Part shown: positions 1 to 6,614 of the stretch, one piece after another | Numbering within the stretch: position 1 is the first letter of the stretch | Layout: each line of letters starts with the position of its first letter | Assembly: GCA_047971485.1 (NCBI GenBank) | Contig: JBKDZR010000040.1 | Coordinates: 1-17,571, forward strand | Length of the DNA stretch: 17,571 nucleotides | Source: JBKDZR01 sp047971485 | GTDB lineage: Bacteria > Pseudomonadota > Alphaproteobacteria > Rhodobacterales > Rhodobacteraceae | Reading direction: 5' to 3' | Position numbers and translations under genes: made by a program | The notes under the pieces: generated by a model | What the model was told of the DNA's origin: nothing | Seen by the model: the letters and a program-made list of their open reading frames with translations, nothing else | Database searches by the model: none

Positions 1-1
1 T

Positions 2-778
2 CCGGTGATGCTGCGCGATCCGGAATTCGGCCCGGTCCGGGTACGCGCCTTCGGCAGCTATGCGATCCGGGTGACCGACGCGGCCCGTTTCATGACCGAG
101 ATCGTCGGCACCGACGGCGAATTCACCATGGATGAAATCTCGTTTCAGATCCGAAATATCATCGTTCAGGAATTCAGCCGGGTCATTGCCTCATCCGGGG
201 TCCCTGTGCTGGACATGGCGGCCAACACCGCCGACATGGGCAAGCTGGTGGCCCGCGAGATTTCCGGAACCCTGACCGAATACGGCCTCAGCATTCCAGA
301 GCTTTATATAGAAAACATAAGCTTGCCACCTGCAGTTGAAGCTGCCTTGGACAAGCGGACCTCGATGGGGCTGGCAGGTGACCTAGGCCGCTATACACAA
401 TATTCGGCCGCCGAGGCGATGACCACCGCCGCCGCCGCCCCCAACAGTGGCATGGGCGCAGGCATCGGGGCCGGTATGGGGATGGCAATGGGCGCGCAGA
501 TGACGCGTCAGGCCGGGCCCTGGGGCGCCATGCCCGCGACATCGGCCCCGGTGCCACCACCGCCCCCCGTCGAGCATGTCTGGCACATCGCCAAATCCGG
601 CCAGACCAGCGGTCCGTTTTCCCGCGCCGATATGGGGCGCATGGCCAGCGATGGCAGTCTGACCCGCGAAACCCATGTCTGGACCCCCGGTCAGGACGGC
701 TGGAAACGCGCCGAGGAGGTGACCGAACTGGCCCAGCTGTTCACCGTTCTGCCCCCGCCCCCACCGCCAGCGGATTGA
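2..778 (+). CDS. SPFH-domain protein with C-terminal GYF_2 domain, 5' end cut by the window
   Basis: The reading frame is already open at the window edge, so the true start and the first part of the SPFH domain lie upstream. The visible part is about 258 residues. The first ~125 residues match the end of the SPFH domain of the 'virion core protein'-like family, including the typical stretch LYIENISLPP followed by ALDKRTSMG and a YTQYSAAEAM helix. Next comes a Gly/Met-rich linker (GAGIGAGMGMAMG), a proline run, and a C-terminal GYF_2/DUF4339-like domain (about residues 195-250; VWHIAKSGQTSGPFS, with DGW near its end). SPFH proteins usually form membrane-associated scaffolds; GYF domains often bind proline-rich peptides. 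It is 6 bases upstream of a zinc-ribbon membrane protein and probably cotranscribed with it. Bacillus YdjI is a possible relative. The family call is fairly secure; the cellular role is inference. Confidence 0.8.
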   Translation, partial: PVMLRDPEFGPVRVRAFGSYAIRVTDAARFMTEIVGTDGEFTMDEISFQIRNIIVQEFSRVIASSGVPVLDMAANTADMGKLVAREISGTLTEYGLSIPELYIENISLPPAVEAALDKRTSMGLAGDLGRYTQYSAAEAMTTAAAAPNSGMGAGIGAGMGMAMGAQMTRQAGPWGAMPATSAPVPPPPPVEHVWHIAKSGQTSGPFSRADMGRMASDGSLTRETHVWTPGQDGWKRAEEVTELAQLFTVLPPPPPPAD

Positions 779-784
779 TCGCCC

Positions 785-1918
785 ATGGCCAATATGCCGC
801 CGCCCCCGCCGTCATCGGGTCCGGCCGACACCCATCACTTCGCCTGCTCTGCCTGCGGCGCGGATATGCGCTACGATCCGGCTGGGGCCCGGCTGCTCTG
901 CGATCATTGTGGGCACACCGAGGCCATTGCCCCGGACCGGACCGGTCCCTGGGTCAGCGTCGGGTTGACGGAACTGGATTTCCGCGCAGCCGTCGCCAAC
1001 CGCCTGCCGGAGATCGAGCTGGAAACCACCCAGGTGCTGAACTGCCCCGGGTGCGGCGCCCAGGTCGAATTCAGGCCCGATGAACACGCTGCCGAATGTC
1101 CGTTCTGTGCCACCCCCGTGGTTACCGGCACCGGGGCAAACAGGCATATCAAGCCCAAGGGCGTCGCGCCCTTTCGCCTGAACGAGGATCAGGCCCGCAA
1201 GGCGATGACCGACTGGCTGGGCCGGCTGTGGTTCGCCCCGTCCAGCTTGCAGAAATATGCCCGTCACGGACGTCGGATGGCCGGGATCTATGTTCCCTAC
1301 TGGACCTATGATGCCCGGACCCGCACCGCCTATCGTGGCCAGCGCGGCAAGATCCGCGTCGAAAGTTATACGGTCATGGTTGACGGCAAACCCCAGCGGC
1401 GCACACGCCAGCGGATCGACTGGTATCCGGCGGCAGGCCGCGTCACGCGCGATTTCGACGATGTTCTGGTCCTCGCCAGTTCCGCCTTGCCCCGTCGCTT
1501 TACCGAGGCGCTGGAGCCCTGGGATCTGGGACAGCTGAGGCCCTACACCCCCTCTTATCTGGCCGGGTTCCGCGCCGAGGCCTATGGCATTCCCCTAGAA
1601 GATGGCTTTACCGAGGCACGGGACAAGATGCGCCAGGTCATCGAACGCGATGTGCGCTTTCACATCGGGGGCGATGTTCAGCGGATCCAATCCCTGGACA
1701 CCGACACGGATGATATCACCTTCAAGCACGTACTGTTGCCGGTCTGGGTGGCAGCCTATCGCTTTGGCGGCAAGAGCTATCGGTTTGTGGTGAACGGTCA
1801 GACCGGGCGCGTTCAGGGCGAACGGCCCTGGTCACCCTGGAAGCTGGCCGGCGCCATCCTGGCGGCCCTGCTGATCGCGGCCGTCGCCGGCTATATCTAT
1901 GCGATTGGCCAAGGCTGA
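785..1918 (+). CDS. zinc-ribbon protein with a C-terminal membrane helix
   Basis: This 377-residue protein begins with a short proline-rich tail and then two four-cysteine zinc ribbons: C21/C24 with C39/C42, and C87/C90 with C105/C108. A long middle region (about 115-345) contains YVPYWTYD and LLPVWVAAYRFGGKSYRFVVNGQTG, a motif I recognise from membrane proteins often misnamed 'primosomal protein N'' or 'TFIIB-type zinc ribbon protein'. A single hydrophobic helix lies at about 354-374, so the zinc ribbons are probably cytoplasmic with a C-terminal anchor. It follows the SPFH gene by 6 bases. This pairing resembles the SPFH/zinc-ribbon partners of the Bacillus YdjGHI-PspA membrane-stress group, though that is an analogy from memory. 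No helicase motifs are present. The specific function is unknown. Confidence 0.8.
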   Translation: MANMPPPPPSSGPADTHHFACSACGADMRYDPAGARLLCDHCGHTEAIAPDRTGPWVSVGLTELDFRAAVANRLPEIELETTQVLNCPGCGAQVEFRPDEHAAECPFCATPVVTGTGANRHIKPKGVAPFRLNEDQARKAMTDWLGRLWFAPSSLQKYARHGRRMAGIYVPYWTYDARTRTAYRGQRGKIRVESYTVMVDGKPQRRTRQRIDWYPAAGRVTRDFDDVLVLASSALPRRFTEALEPWDLGQLRPYTPSYLAGFRAEAYGIPLEDGFTEARDKMRQVIERDVRFHIGGDVQRIQSLDTDTDDITFKHVLLPVWVAAYRFGGKSYRFVVNGQTGRVQGERPWSPWKLAGAILAALLIAAVAGYIYAIGQG

Positions 1919-1938
1919 ACCGAGGGCACCGATGGGCG

Positions 1939-1955
1939 CCCCCCGTATAGGGGGG
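1939..1955. terminator. possible bidirectional terminator hairpin between convergent genes
   Basis: A perfect stem of six C and six G flanks the loop GTATA, in the 44-base gap between the stop of the zinc-ribbon gene (plus) and the stop of bhcD (minus). The position between convergent genes suits a shared terminator. There is no clear T run on either side, so it may be only a 3'-end stabilising hairpin. Confidence 0.45.
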
Positions 1956-1962
1956 TCTCCCC

Positions 1963-2961
1963 TTACAGGCTGACGCTTTTGGCCTGACCGTTGGCCGCTG
2001 CCTCGCGGGCAGCCGCTGCGGCGACAGCCAGATCCTGCAGGCCGACACCGGTGCCGTCGAAGATGGTGATCTCGTCGGCCGAGCTGCGGCCCGGGTGATC
2101 CCCGTTGATGACCTTGCCGATGGGGGTGATGTCGCCCTCGGTGATCAGACCTGCCTTGACCGCATGCTGGAATTCACCCAGTTCCACCGATTGTGCGATC
2201 TCGTCGGTGAACACCGTGGCCACGGCGGCCAGAGCGGGGTCGATCTCCTGCTTGCCGACGGTATCGGTGCCCATGCAGGCGATATGCGTGCCCGGTTTGA
2301 TCCAGTCCTTCATCAGAAGCGGTTCAAACGCCGAGGTGATGGTGATGATCACATCGGACCCGGCGCCCAGTTGCTCGGCGCTGACCGCCTCGAACGGCAG
2401 GCCCAGTTCCGCGGCAACCTTGCCGAGCGCGGGGATCATGTCCGGGTGCGGGTTCCAGCAGAGCACCTTTTCAAACTTGCGCTGGCGAGCCGCCGCGCGC
2501 AGCTGGAACTGGGCCTGATGCCCGGCACCGACCATGCCCAGCACCTTGGCATCCTTGCGCGCAAGCAGGTCAATGGACACCGAGGATGACGCCGCCGTGC
2601 GCACCGCCGTCAGATAGTTGCCGCCGACCAGCGCCGACAGACGGCCGGTATCCGGATCGAACAGCATAACCGTGGACTGGTGGTTGGTCAGCCCCTTGTC
2701 CATGTTGCCCGGCCAATAGCCCCCGGCCTTCAGGCCCAGAACCAACCCGGCCTTGTCGAACCCGGATTTGAACCCATAAACCGCGCCGGCATGGCCCAAC
2801 TGTTCACGCACCACCGGAAAGTTCCAGGCGTCTTCCCGGGCCATGGCCCCGAATACGTCACGCACAGCCGCAAATGCCTGTTCCGGCCCGACCAGCGCCT
2901 GACACACCTCTTCCGATACAAGCAGGATGCCGCCATCAGCGGGAGTTCCCGTCTTTACCAT
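1963..2961 (-). CDS. bhcD: iminosuccinate reductase (BHAC), ornithine cyclodeaminase family
   Basis: BhcD catalyses the last step of the beta-hydroxyaspartate cycle, the NADH-dependent reduction of iminosuccinate to L-aspartate in the cytoplasm. The 332-residue protein has the ornithine cyclodeaminase/mu-crystallin layout: substrate-side residues K78 and R121 (in TAVRTAASSS), then a Rossmann segment with VGAGHQAQFQL (glycines at 145 and 147). On family membership alone it could be an ornithine cyclodeaminase or alanine dehydrogenase. Its place as last gene of a bhcABCD operon, with bhcR divergent, makes BhcD much the better call. The start is supported by GGAGGG seven bases upstream of the ATG. 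It follows bhcC after 74 bases, the largest gap in the operon, which contains a hairpin. It ends in TAA. Confidence 0.9.
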   Translation of the reverse strand: MVKTGTPADGGILLVSEEVCQALVGPEQAFAAVRDVFGAMAREDAWNFPVVREQLGHAGAVYGFKSGFDKAGLVLGLKAGGYWPGNMDKGLTNHQSTVMLFDPDTGRLSALVGGNYLTAVRTAASSSVSIDLLARKDAKVLGMVGAGHQAQFQLRAAARQRKFEKVLCWNPHPDMIPALGKVAAELGLPFEAVSAEQLGAGSDVIITITSAFEPLLMKDWIKPGTHIACMGTDTVGKQEIDPALAAVATVFTDEIAQSVELGEFQHAVKAGLITEGDITPIGKVINGDHPGRSSADEITIFDGTGVGLQDLAVAAAAAREAAANGQAKSVSL

Positions 2962-3020
2962 ATCAATCCCTCCAGAAATAAAATGGGCGACCCGCCTCCC
3001 CCCAGCCGGGCCGCCCGCAA

Positions 3021-3039
3021 CTGAACCTCGACGGTTCAG
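3021..3039 (-). repeat. inverted repeat overlapping the bhcC stop codon
   Basis: A perfect 7-base inverted repeat, CTGAACC and GGTTCAG, flanks a 5-base loop. The bhcC stop codon lies inside one arm, and the structure is followed by 59 bases before bhcD. There is no T run, so it is not a classical terminator. In mRNA it would form a stable hairpin at the bhcC 3' end and could tune bhcD expression by pausing, partial termination or RNA processing. The repeat is directly visible; its function is inference. Confidence 0.5.
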
Positions 3040-4199
3040 TAGGCCTTGCCGCGGGCCGACACCGGCCAGACAGTTTCAACCTTGCCGTTGCGCACGCCGA
3101 TATACCAGTCATGGACATTGGCGGTGGGATCGCAGTGGCCCGGGATCAGCTTCAGCTTTTCGCCAACCTTGAGCACACCTTTCGTGTCCTCGATCACACC
3201 ATGTTCGTCCGAGCATTTGATGTATTTCACATCGTCACGCCCGAAGATCACCGGCAGCCCGGAATCCATCGACTGGGCCTTGAGGCCAGCATCGCAGATC
3301 GCCTTGTCGGTCTTGGCGTGGCTCATGACCTGGGTCAGGATGAAGAACGAGTTTTCCCATTCGCCCTGGTCAATGCGCTTGCCGTCCTTGTCAAGGATGC
3401 GGCCATAATCGGCATCCATGAACGCGTAGGACCCGCACTGAAGCTCATTATAAACGCCCGAGCCGCTTTCGAAATAGTAGCTGCCCGTGCCGCCGCCGGA
3501 CACGAGTTCCGGTTCCAGCCCGGCGGCCTTCAGGCCCTCAACCGCGTCCTTGACCATCGCGATGGCGATATCCAGCTTTTCCTTGCGACCTTCGTAGCTG
3601 TCGATGTGCTGCATCGCGCCCTGGTAGGCCTGAATGCCGGTGAACTTGAGGTTCGGGGCAGCATCCACGGCCTTGGCGATGGCCACCACATCCTCGGTCG
3701 TGGTCACACCGCAGCGCCCGGCGCCACAGTCGATCTCGATGAACACTTCCAGCGTGGTGCCGTGTTTCTTGGCCGCAGCCGACAGATCCGCCACATTGGC
3801 GATATCATCGACACAAACGATGGTACGCGCGCCCAGCTTGGGCAGACGGGCCAGACGGTCGATCTTCAGCGGATCGCGCACCTGGTTGGACACCAGGATG
3901 TCCTTGATGCCGCCACGGGCGAAGACCTCGGCCTCGGACACCTTCTGACAGCAGACACCAACGGCGCCGCCCAGCTTTTCCTGCAGCTTGGCCACATCCA
4001 CCGACTTGTGCATCTTGCCGTGCACACGGTGACGCATGCCATGGGCCTTGGCGTAATCGCCCATCTTCTTGATGTTGCGCTCCAGCGCATCGAGATCGAG
4101 CACCAGACAGGGGGTCTGGATATCGGCCTCGGCCATGCCAACCTTGGCCGGCACGTCATAGCCAACCTCAAGCTCGTCGATTTTCACGGGTGCATTCAT
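3036..4199 (-). CDS. bhcC: beta-hydroxyaspartate aldolase (BHAC), D-threonine aldolase-like
   Basis: BhcC is a PLP- and divalent-metal-dependent aldolase that joins glycine and glyoxylate into (2R,3S)-beta-hydroxyaspartate. I chose the ATG at 4199 (387 residues), which fits AGGAGG eight bases upstream; a GTG two codons earlier would sit only two bases from that site. The fold signature is that of D-threonine/D-serine aldolases: the N-terminal barrel begins TPCLVLDLDALERNI. The R-x-H-x-K-x-H-K motif supplies the likely Schiff-base lysine K62, and GHCDP near the C terminus supplies the expected metal ligands H355 and D357. The ribosome-binding site overlaps the bhcB stop codon, which suggests translational coupling. 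D-threonine aldolase is the alternative by family, but the operon context favours BhcC. It ends in TGA, inside a hairpin. Confidence 0.92.
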   Translation of the reverse strand: MNAPVKIDELEVGYDVPAKVGMAEADIQTPCLVLDLDALERNIKKMGDYAKAHGMRHRVHGKMHKSVDVAKLQEKLGGAVGVCCQKVSEAEVFARGGIKDILVSNQVRDPLKIDRLARLPKLGARTIVCVDDIANVADLSAAAKKHGTTLEVFIEIDCGAGRCGVTTTEDVVAIAKAVDAAPNLKFTGIQAYQGAMQHIDSYEGRKEKLDIAIAMVKDAVEGLKAAGLEPELVSGGGTGSYYFESGSGVYNELQCGSYAFMDADYGRILDKDGKRIDQGEWENSFFILTQVMSHAKTDKAICDAGLKAQSMDSGLPVIFGRDDVKYIKCSDEHGVIEDTKGVLKVGEKLKLIPGHCDPTANVHDWYIGVRNGKVETVWPVSARGKAY

Positions 4200-4212
4200 G
4201 GTCACAACCTCC

Positions 4213-5190
4213 TTAGCTGGTCATCCAGGGCAGTTTGTCGAGATCGACATTGCCCCCGGTTACGATCACGCCGACGCGTTTGCCGGCGAAGCGTTCCTTG
4301 TTCTTGATGATCGTCGCCAGCGGCACGGCCGAGCTGGGTTCCATGACGATCTTCATCCGCTTCCAGATCAACTTCATCGCGTCGACGATTTCTTCTTCAC
4401 TGGCGGTCAGGATATCGGTCACGTGGTTGGACACGAAATGCCAGGTCAGATCCTTGAGCGGCACTTTCAGCCCGTCAGCCACGGTTTCCGGCGCATCATC
4501 GGCGATGATCTTGCCGGCCTTGAAGCTGCGATAGGCATCATCGGCCTGCTCGGGTTCGGCCGCGAAGATCTGCACCTCGGGGGCCAGGGTCGACAGCGTC
4601 AGGCAGGTGCCCGACACCATGCCACCGCCCCCGATGGGCGCGACGACCATGTCCAGCCCGCCAGTCTGTTCCATCAGCTCGCGCGAACAGGTGCCCTGAC
4701 CGGCAATGACCCGAGGATCATTGTAGGGGTGGACGAACTCGGCCCCCGTTTCGGCCTGAACCTTGGCGAACGTTTCCTCACGCGATGAGGTTGAGGGTTC
4801 GCATTCGGTGATCTGCCCGCCATAGCCGCGAACGGCATCTTTCTTGGCCTGGGGCGCCGTGCGTGGCATCACCACATGGCACGGTATGCCCCGCCGCCCC
4901 GCCGCATAGCTGAGCGACAGGGCGTGGTTGCCCGAACTGTGGGTCGCGACGCCCTTTTCCAGCATGTCATCGGGCAGGCCGAAAACCGCATTGCAAGCGC
5001 CGCGCACCTTGAACGCACCGGCCTTTTGGAAGTTCTCGCATTTGAAGAACAACTCGGCGCCGACCAGATCGTTGAAATAGCCCGAGGTCAGCACCGGTGT
5101 CCGGTGAATATAGGGCCGGACACGTTCATGCGCGGCCAGCATGTCCTCATAGACGGGGATTTCAAGTCCGGTCTCGGTGACGTCTTTCAT
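4213..5190 (-). CDS. bhcB: beta-hydroxyaspartate dehydratase (BHAC), threonine dehydratase family
   Basis: BhcB removes water from beta-hydroxyaspartate to give iminosuccinate. The 325-residue protein is a fold-type II PLP enzyme. The Schiff-base lysine is K61 in KAGAFKVRGA, the substrate loop is HSSGNHA, and the glycine-rich phosphate-binding loop is IGGGGMVSG; VTGGNVD lies near the end. It has no C-terminal ACT domain, so it is not a feedback-regulated biosynthetic threonine deaminase. Serine/threonine dehydratase or serine racemase would be the default names by similarity; location between bhcA and bhcC supports the BHAC role. It starts 11 bases after bhcA, with a GAGGAAA site that overlaps the bhcA stop, and bhcC follows 13 bases after its TAA. 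These spacings indicate one transcript with coupled translation. Confidence 0.92.
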   Translation of the reverse strand: MKDVTETGLEIPVYEDMLAAHERVRPYIHRTPVLTSGYFNDLVGAELFFKCENFQKAGAFKVRGACNAVFGLPDDMLEKGVATHSSGNHALSLSYAAGRRGIPCHVVMPRTAPQAKKDAVRGYGGQITECEPSTSSREETFAKVQAETGAEFVHPYNDPRVIAGQGTCSRELMEQTGGLDMVVAPIGGGGMVSGTCLTLSTLAPEVQIFAAEPEQADDAYRSFKAGKIIADDAPETVADGLKVPLKDLTWHFVSNHVTDILTASEEEIVDAMKLIWKRMKIVMEPSSAVPLATIIKNKERFAGKRVGVIVTGGNVDLDKLPWMTS

Positions 5191-5201
5191 GGTGGTTTTC
5201 C

Positions 5202-6416
5202 TCAGGCAACCTTGCGGAGGGGCGCCCCCCGCGACTTACGATAATAGTCCTGCGCCGCAGCCACACCGGAGCCCAGCGTGATCGGCATCTCCATGTCGGC
5301 CATGGCCATCTCGATGGTCGACAGACCGGCCAGCACCATACCCTCGGTCAGCGCGCCAAGGTGGCCGATGCGGAAGGCCTTGCCGGCGACCTGCCCCAGC
5401 CCGGCCCCGAACGAGGTGCCATAGGCGGCATAGGCATGACCAATCAGTTCATTGGCATCAAACCCTTCGGGCACGAAGATGGCGCTGACGCTGTCGGAAT
5501 AGACATCCGGCGTCTGGGCAACCAGTTTCAGCCCCCAGGCGGCCACGGCCTTGCGCACGCCTTCGGCCAGGCGGTGATGACGCGCATAGACATTGGGCAG
5601 GCCTTCGGCGAACAGCATGTCCAGGCTGGTGCGCATGCCGTTGATCAGCTGCACCGGCGGCGTGTAGGGAAAGCTGCCATCCGCATTGGTGGCCATCATG
5701 TCCCCGAAATCAAAGAAGGTGCGCGGCAGTTTGGCACTGTCCATCGCCGCCAGCGCCTTGGGCGAAGCCGCCAGAACCGCCAGACCGACATTCAGCATGA
5801 ACCCCTTCTGCGACCCCGAGATCGCCAGGTCGATGCCCCATTCGTCCATCCGGAAATCCATAGACCCCAGCGAAGACACACAATCAACAAAATACAGCGC
5901 CGGGTGCTTGGCCGCGTCGATCGCTTTGCGCACGGCGGCCAGATCGGATTTCACGCCCGTCGCGGTCTCGTTATGGGTGACCAGAACGGCCTTGATGGCA
6001 TGGCCCTTGTCGGCCTTCAGCGCCTCTTCGAACCTGTCGGCCGGGGCGCCGGTGCCCCACTCACATTCGATGATCTGAACATCCAGACCGTGGCGTTCGC
6101 ACAGGTCGATCCAGCGATGCGAGAACACGCCATAGCGGGCGATCAGAACCTTGTCACCGGGGCTGAGCGTATTGGAAATCGCAGCTTCCCAACCGCCGGT
6201 CCCGGTGGAGGGGAACATGATCACCTTGCCCGTGGTCGTCGCAAAGACCTTCTTGGTGTCTTCCAGAACCGGGACGAAGAAATCGGCAAAGTCCGGCGCG
6301 CGATGATCGCGTGTCTGCAGATCCATCGCACGGCGCAGAGTGTCCGGCACGTTCGTCGGCCCGGGAATGAAAACCGGGTTCATGGCGGCGAAAAGCGGAG
6401 ATTTCTGTTGCGGCAT
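5202..6416 (-). CDS. bhcA: aspartate-glyoxylate aminotransferase (BHAC)
   Basis: BhcA is the entry enzyme of the cycle. It transfers the amino group of aspartate to glyoxylate, giving glycine and oxaloacetate. The 404-residue protein is a class V, fold-type I PLP aminotransferase of the alanine/serine-glyoxylate type. It opens with FIPGPTNVP and continues with the cofactor loop STGTGGWEAA (residues 70-79) and HNETATG (148-154). D178 in VDCVSSLGS should contact the PLP ring nitrogen, K204 in GSQKGFM is the Schiff-base lysine, and FRIGHLG near the C terminus should hold the substrate carboxylate. The ATG at 6416 has GGAGG six to seven bases upstream. Serine-glyoxylate aminotransferase (sgaA) is the main alternative on sequence alone; first place in the bhc operon, divergent from an IclR regulator, decides for BhcA. 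Confidence 0.92.
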   Translation of the reverse strand: MPQQKSPLFAAMNPVFIPGPTNVPDTLRRAMDLQTRDHRAPDFADFFVPVLEDTKKVFATTTGKVIMFPSTGTGGWEAAISNTLSPGDKVLIARYGVFSHRWIDLCERHGLDVQIIECEWGTGAPADRFEEALKADKGHAIKAVLVTHNETATGVKSDLAAVRKAIDAAKHPALYFVDCVSSLGSMDFRMDEWGIDLAISGSQKGFMLNVGLAVLAASPKALAAMDSAKLPRTFFDFGDMMATNADGSFPYTPPVQLINGMRTSLDMLFAEGLPNVYARHHRLAEGVRKAVAAWGLKLVAQTPDVYSDSVSAIFVPEGFDANELIGHAYAAYGTSFGAGLGQVAGKAFRIGHLGALTEGMVLAGLSTIEMAMADMEMPITLGSGVAAAQDYYRKSRGAPLRKVA

Positions 6417-6442
6417 GGGTGCCTCCTTAAATCAGTGATCCG

Positions 6443-6471
6443 TTCATAGGCCCCTCATAGCTGCCGCGCAA
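6443..6471 (-). promoter_or_regulatory. putative promoter of the bhcABCD operon
   Basis: On the minus strand TTGCGC is followed after exactly 17 bases by TATGAA, each matching four of six consensus positions for a housekeeping sigma factor. Transcription would start near 6436, leaving a leader of about 20 bases that holds the bhcA ribosome-binding site. The weak -35 and the IclR-like box just upstream fit an activator-dependent promoter. No experimental support is available here. Confidence 0.4.
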
Positions 6472-6477
6472 TTTTTC

Positions 6478-6492
6478 TGGAAATATTTTTCA
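6478..6492. promoter_or_regulatory. IclR-box-like inverted repeat, candidate BhcR operator
   Basis: TGGAAATATTTTTCA matches the E. coli IclR operator consensus TGGAAATNATTTCCA (recalled from the literature) at 12 of 14 defined positions. It lies a few bases upstream of the proposed bhcA -35 element, a usual activator position, in the AT-rich gap between bhcA and the IclR-family gene bhcR. Binding by BhcR is inferred. Confidence 0.45.
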
Positions 6493-6553
6493 CTATCCGA
6501 GAAATCACTTTATCCATATGTTTTCGTAGCACTTCTTATTTCCCGACACCAGA

Positions 6554-6569
6554 GTTTCCGATAGGAAAC
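6554..6569. promoter_or_regulatory. perfect palindrome upstream of bhcR, candidate operator
   Basis: GTTTCCGATAGGAAAC has 6-base arms around a GATA centre, 45 bases before the bhcR start codon. It shares the GGAAA/TTTCC half-sites of IclR-type operators and of the box at 6478-6492. It could be the autoregulatory site for bhcR or the second half of a looped or tandem BhcR target. The palindrome is seen directly; its role is inferred. Confidence 0.45.
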
Positions 6570-6614
6570 ATAAACCCTTTATCATCAACAACATGCGCAA
6601 GGAAAGCGGAATCA

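Noticed and set aside
785..1918. Annotation as primosomal protein N' or helicase
   Set aside because: No Walker or helicase motifs; only zinc ribbons and a C-terminal membrane helix are seen.
3111..4307. Long open frame (398 codons) on the plus strand opposite bhcC
   Set aside because: It is the antisense shadow of a GC-rich gene; its translation has no recognisable domain, while the bhcC frame has clear PLP and metal motifs.
5361..6449. 362-codon frame opposite bhcA extending into the control region
   Set aside because: Antisense shadow with no recognisable motif; the bhcA frame has the aminotransferase active-site residues and a good ribosome-binding site.
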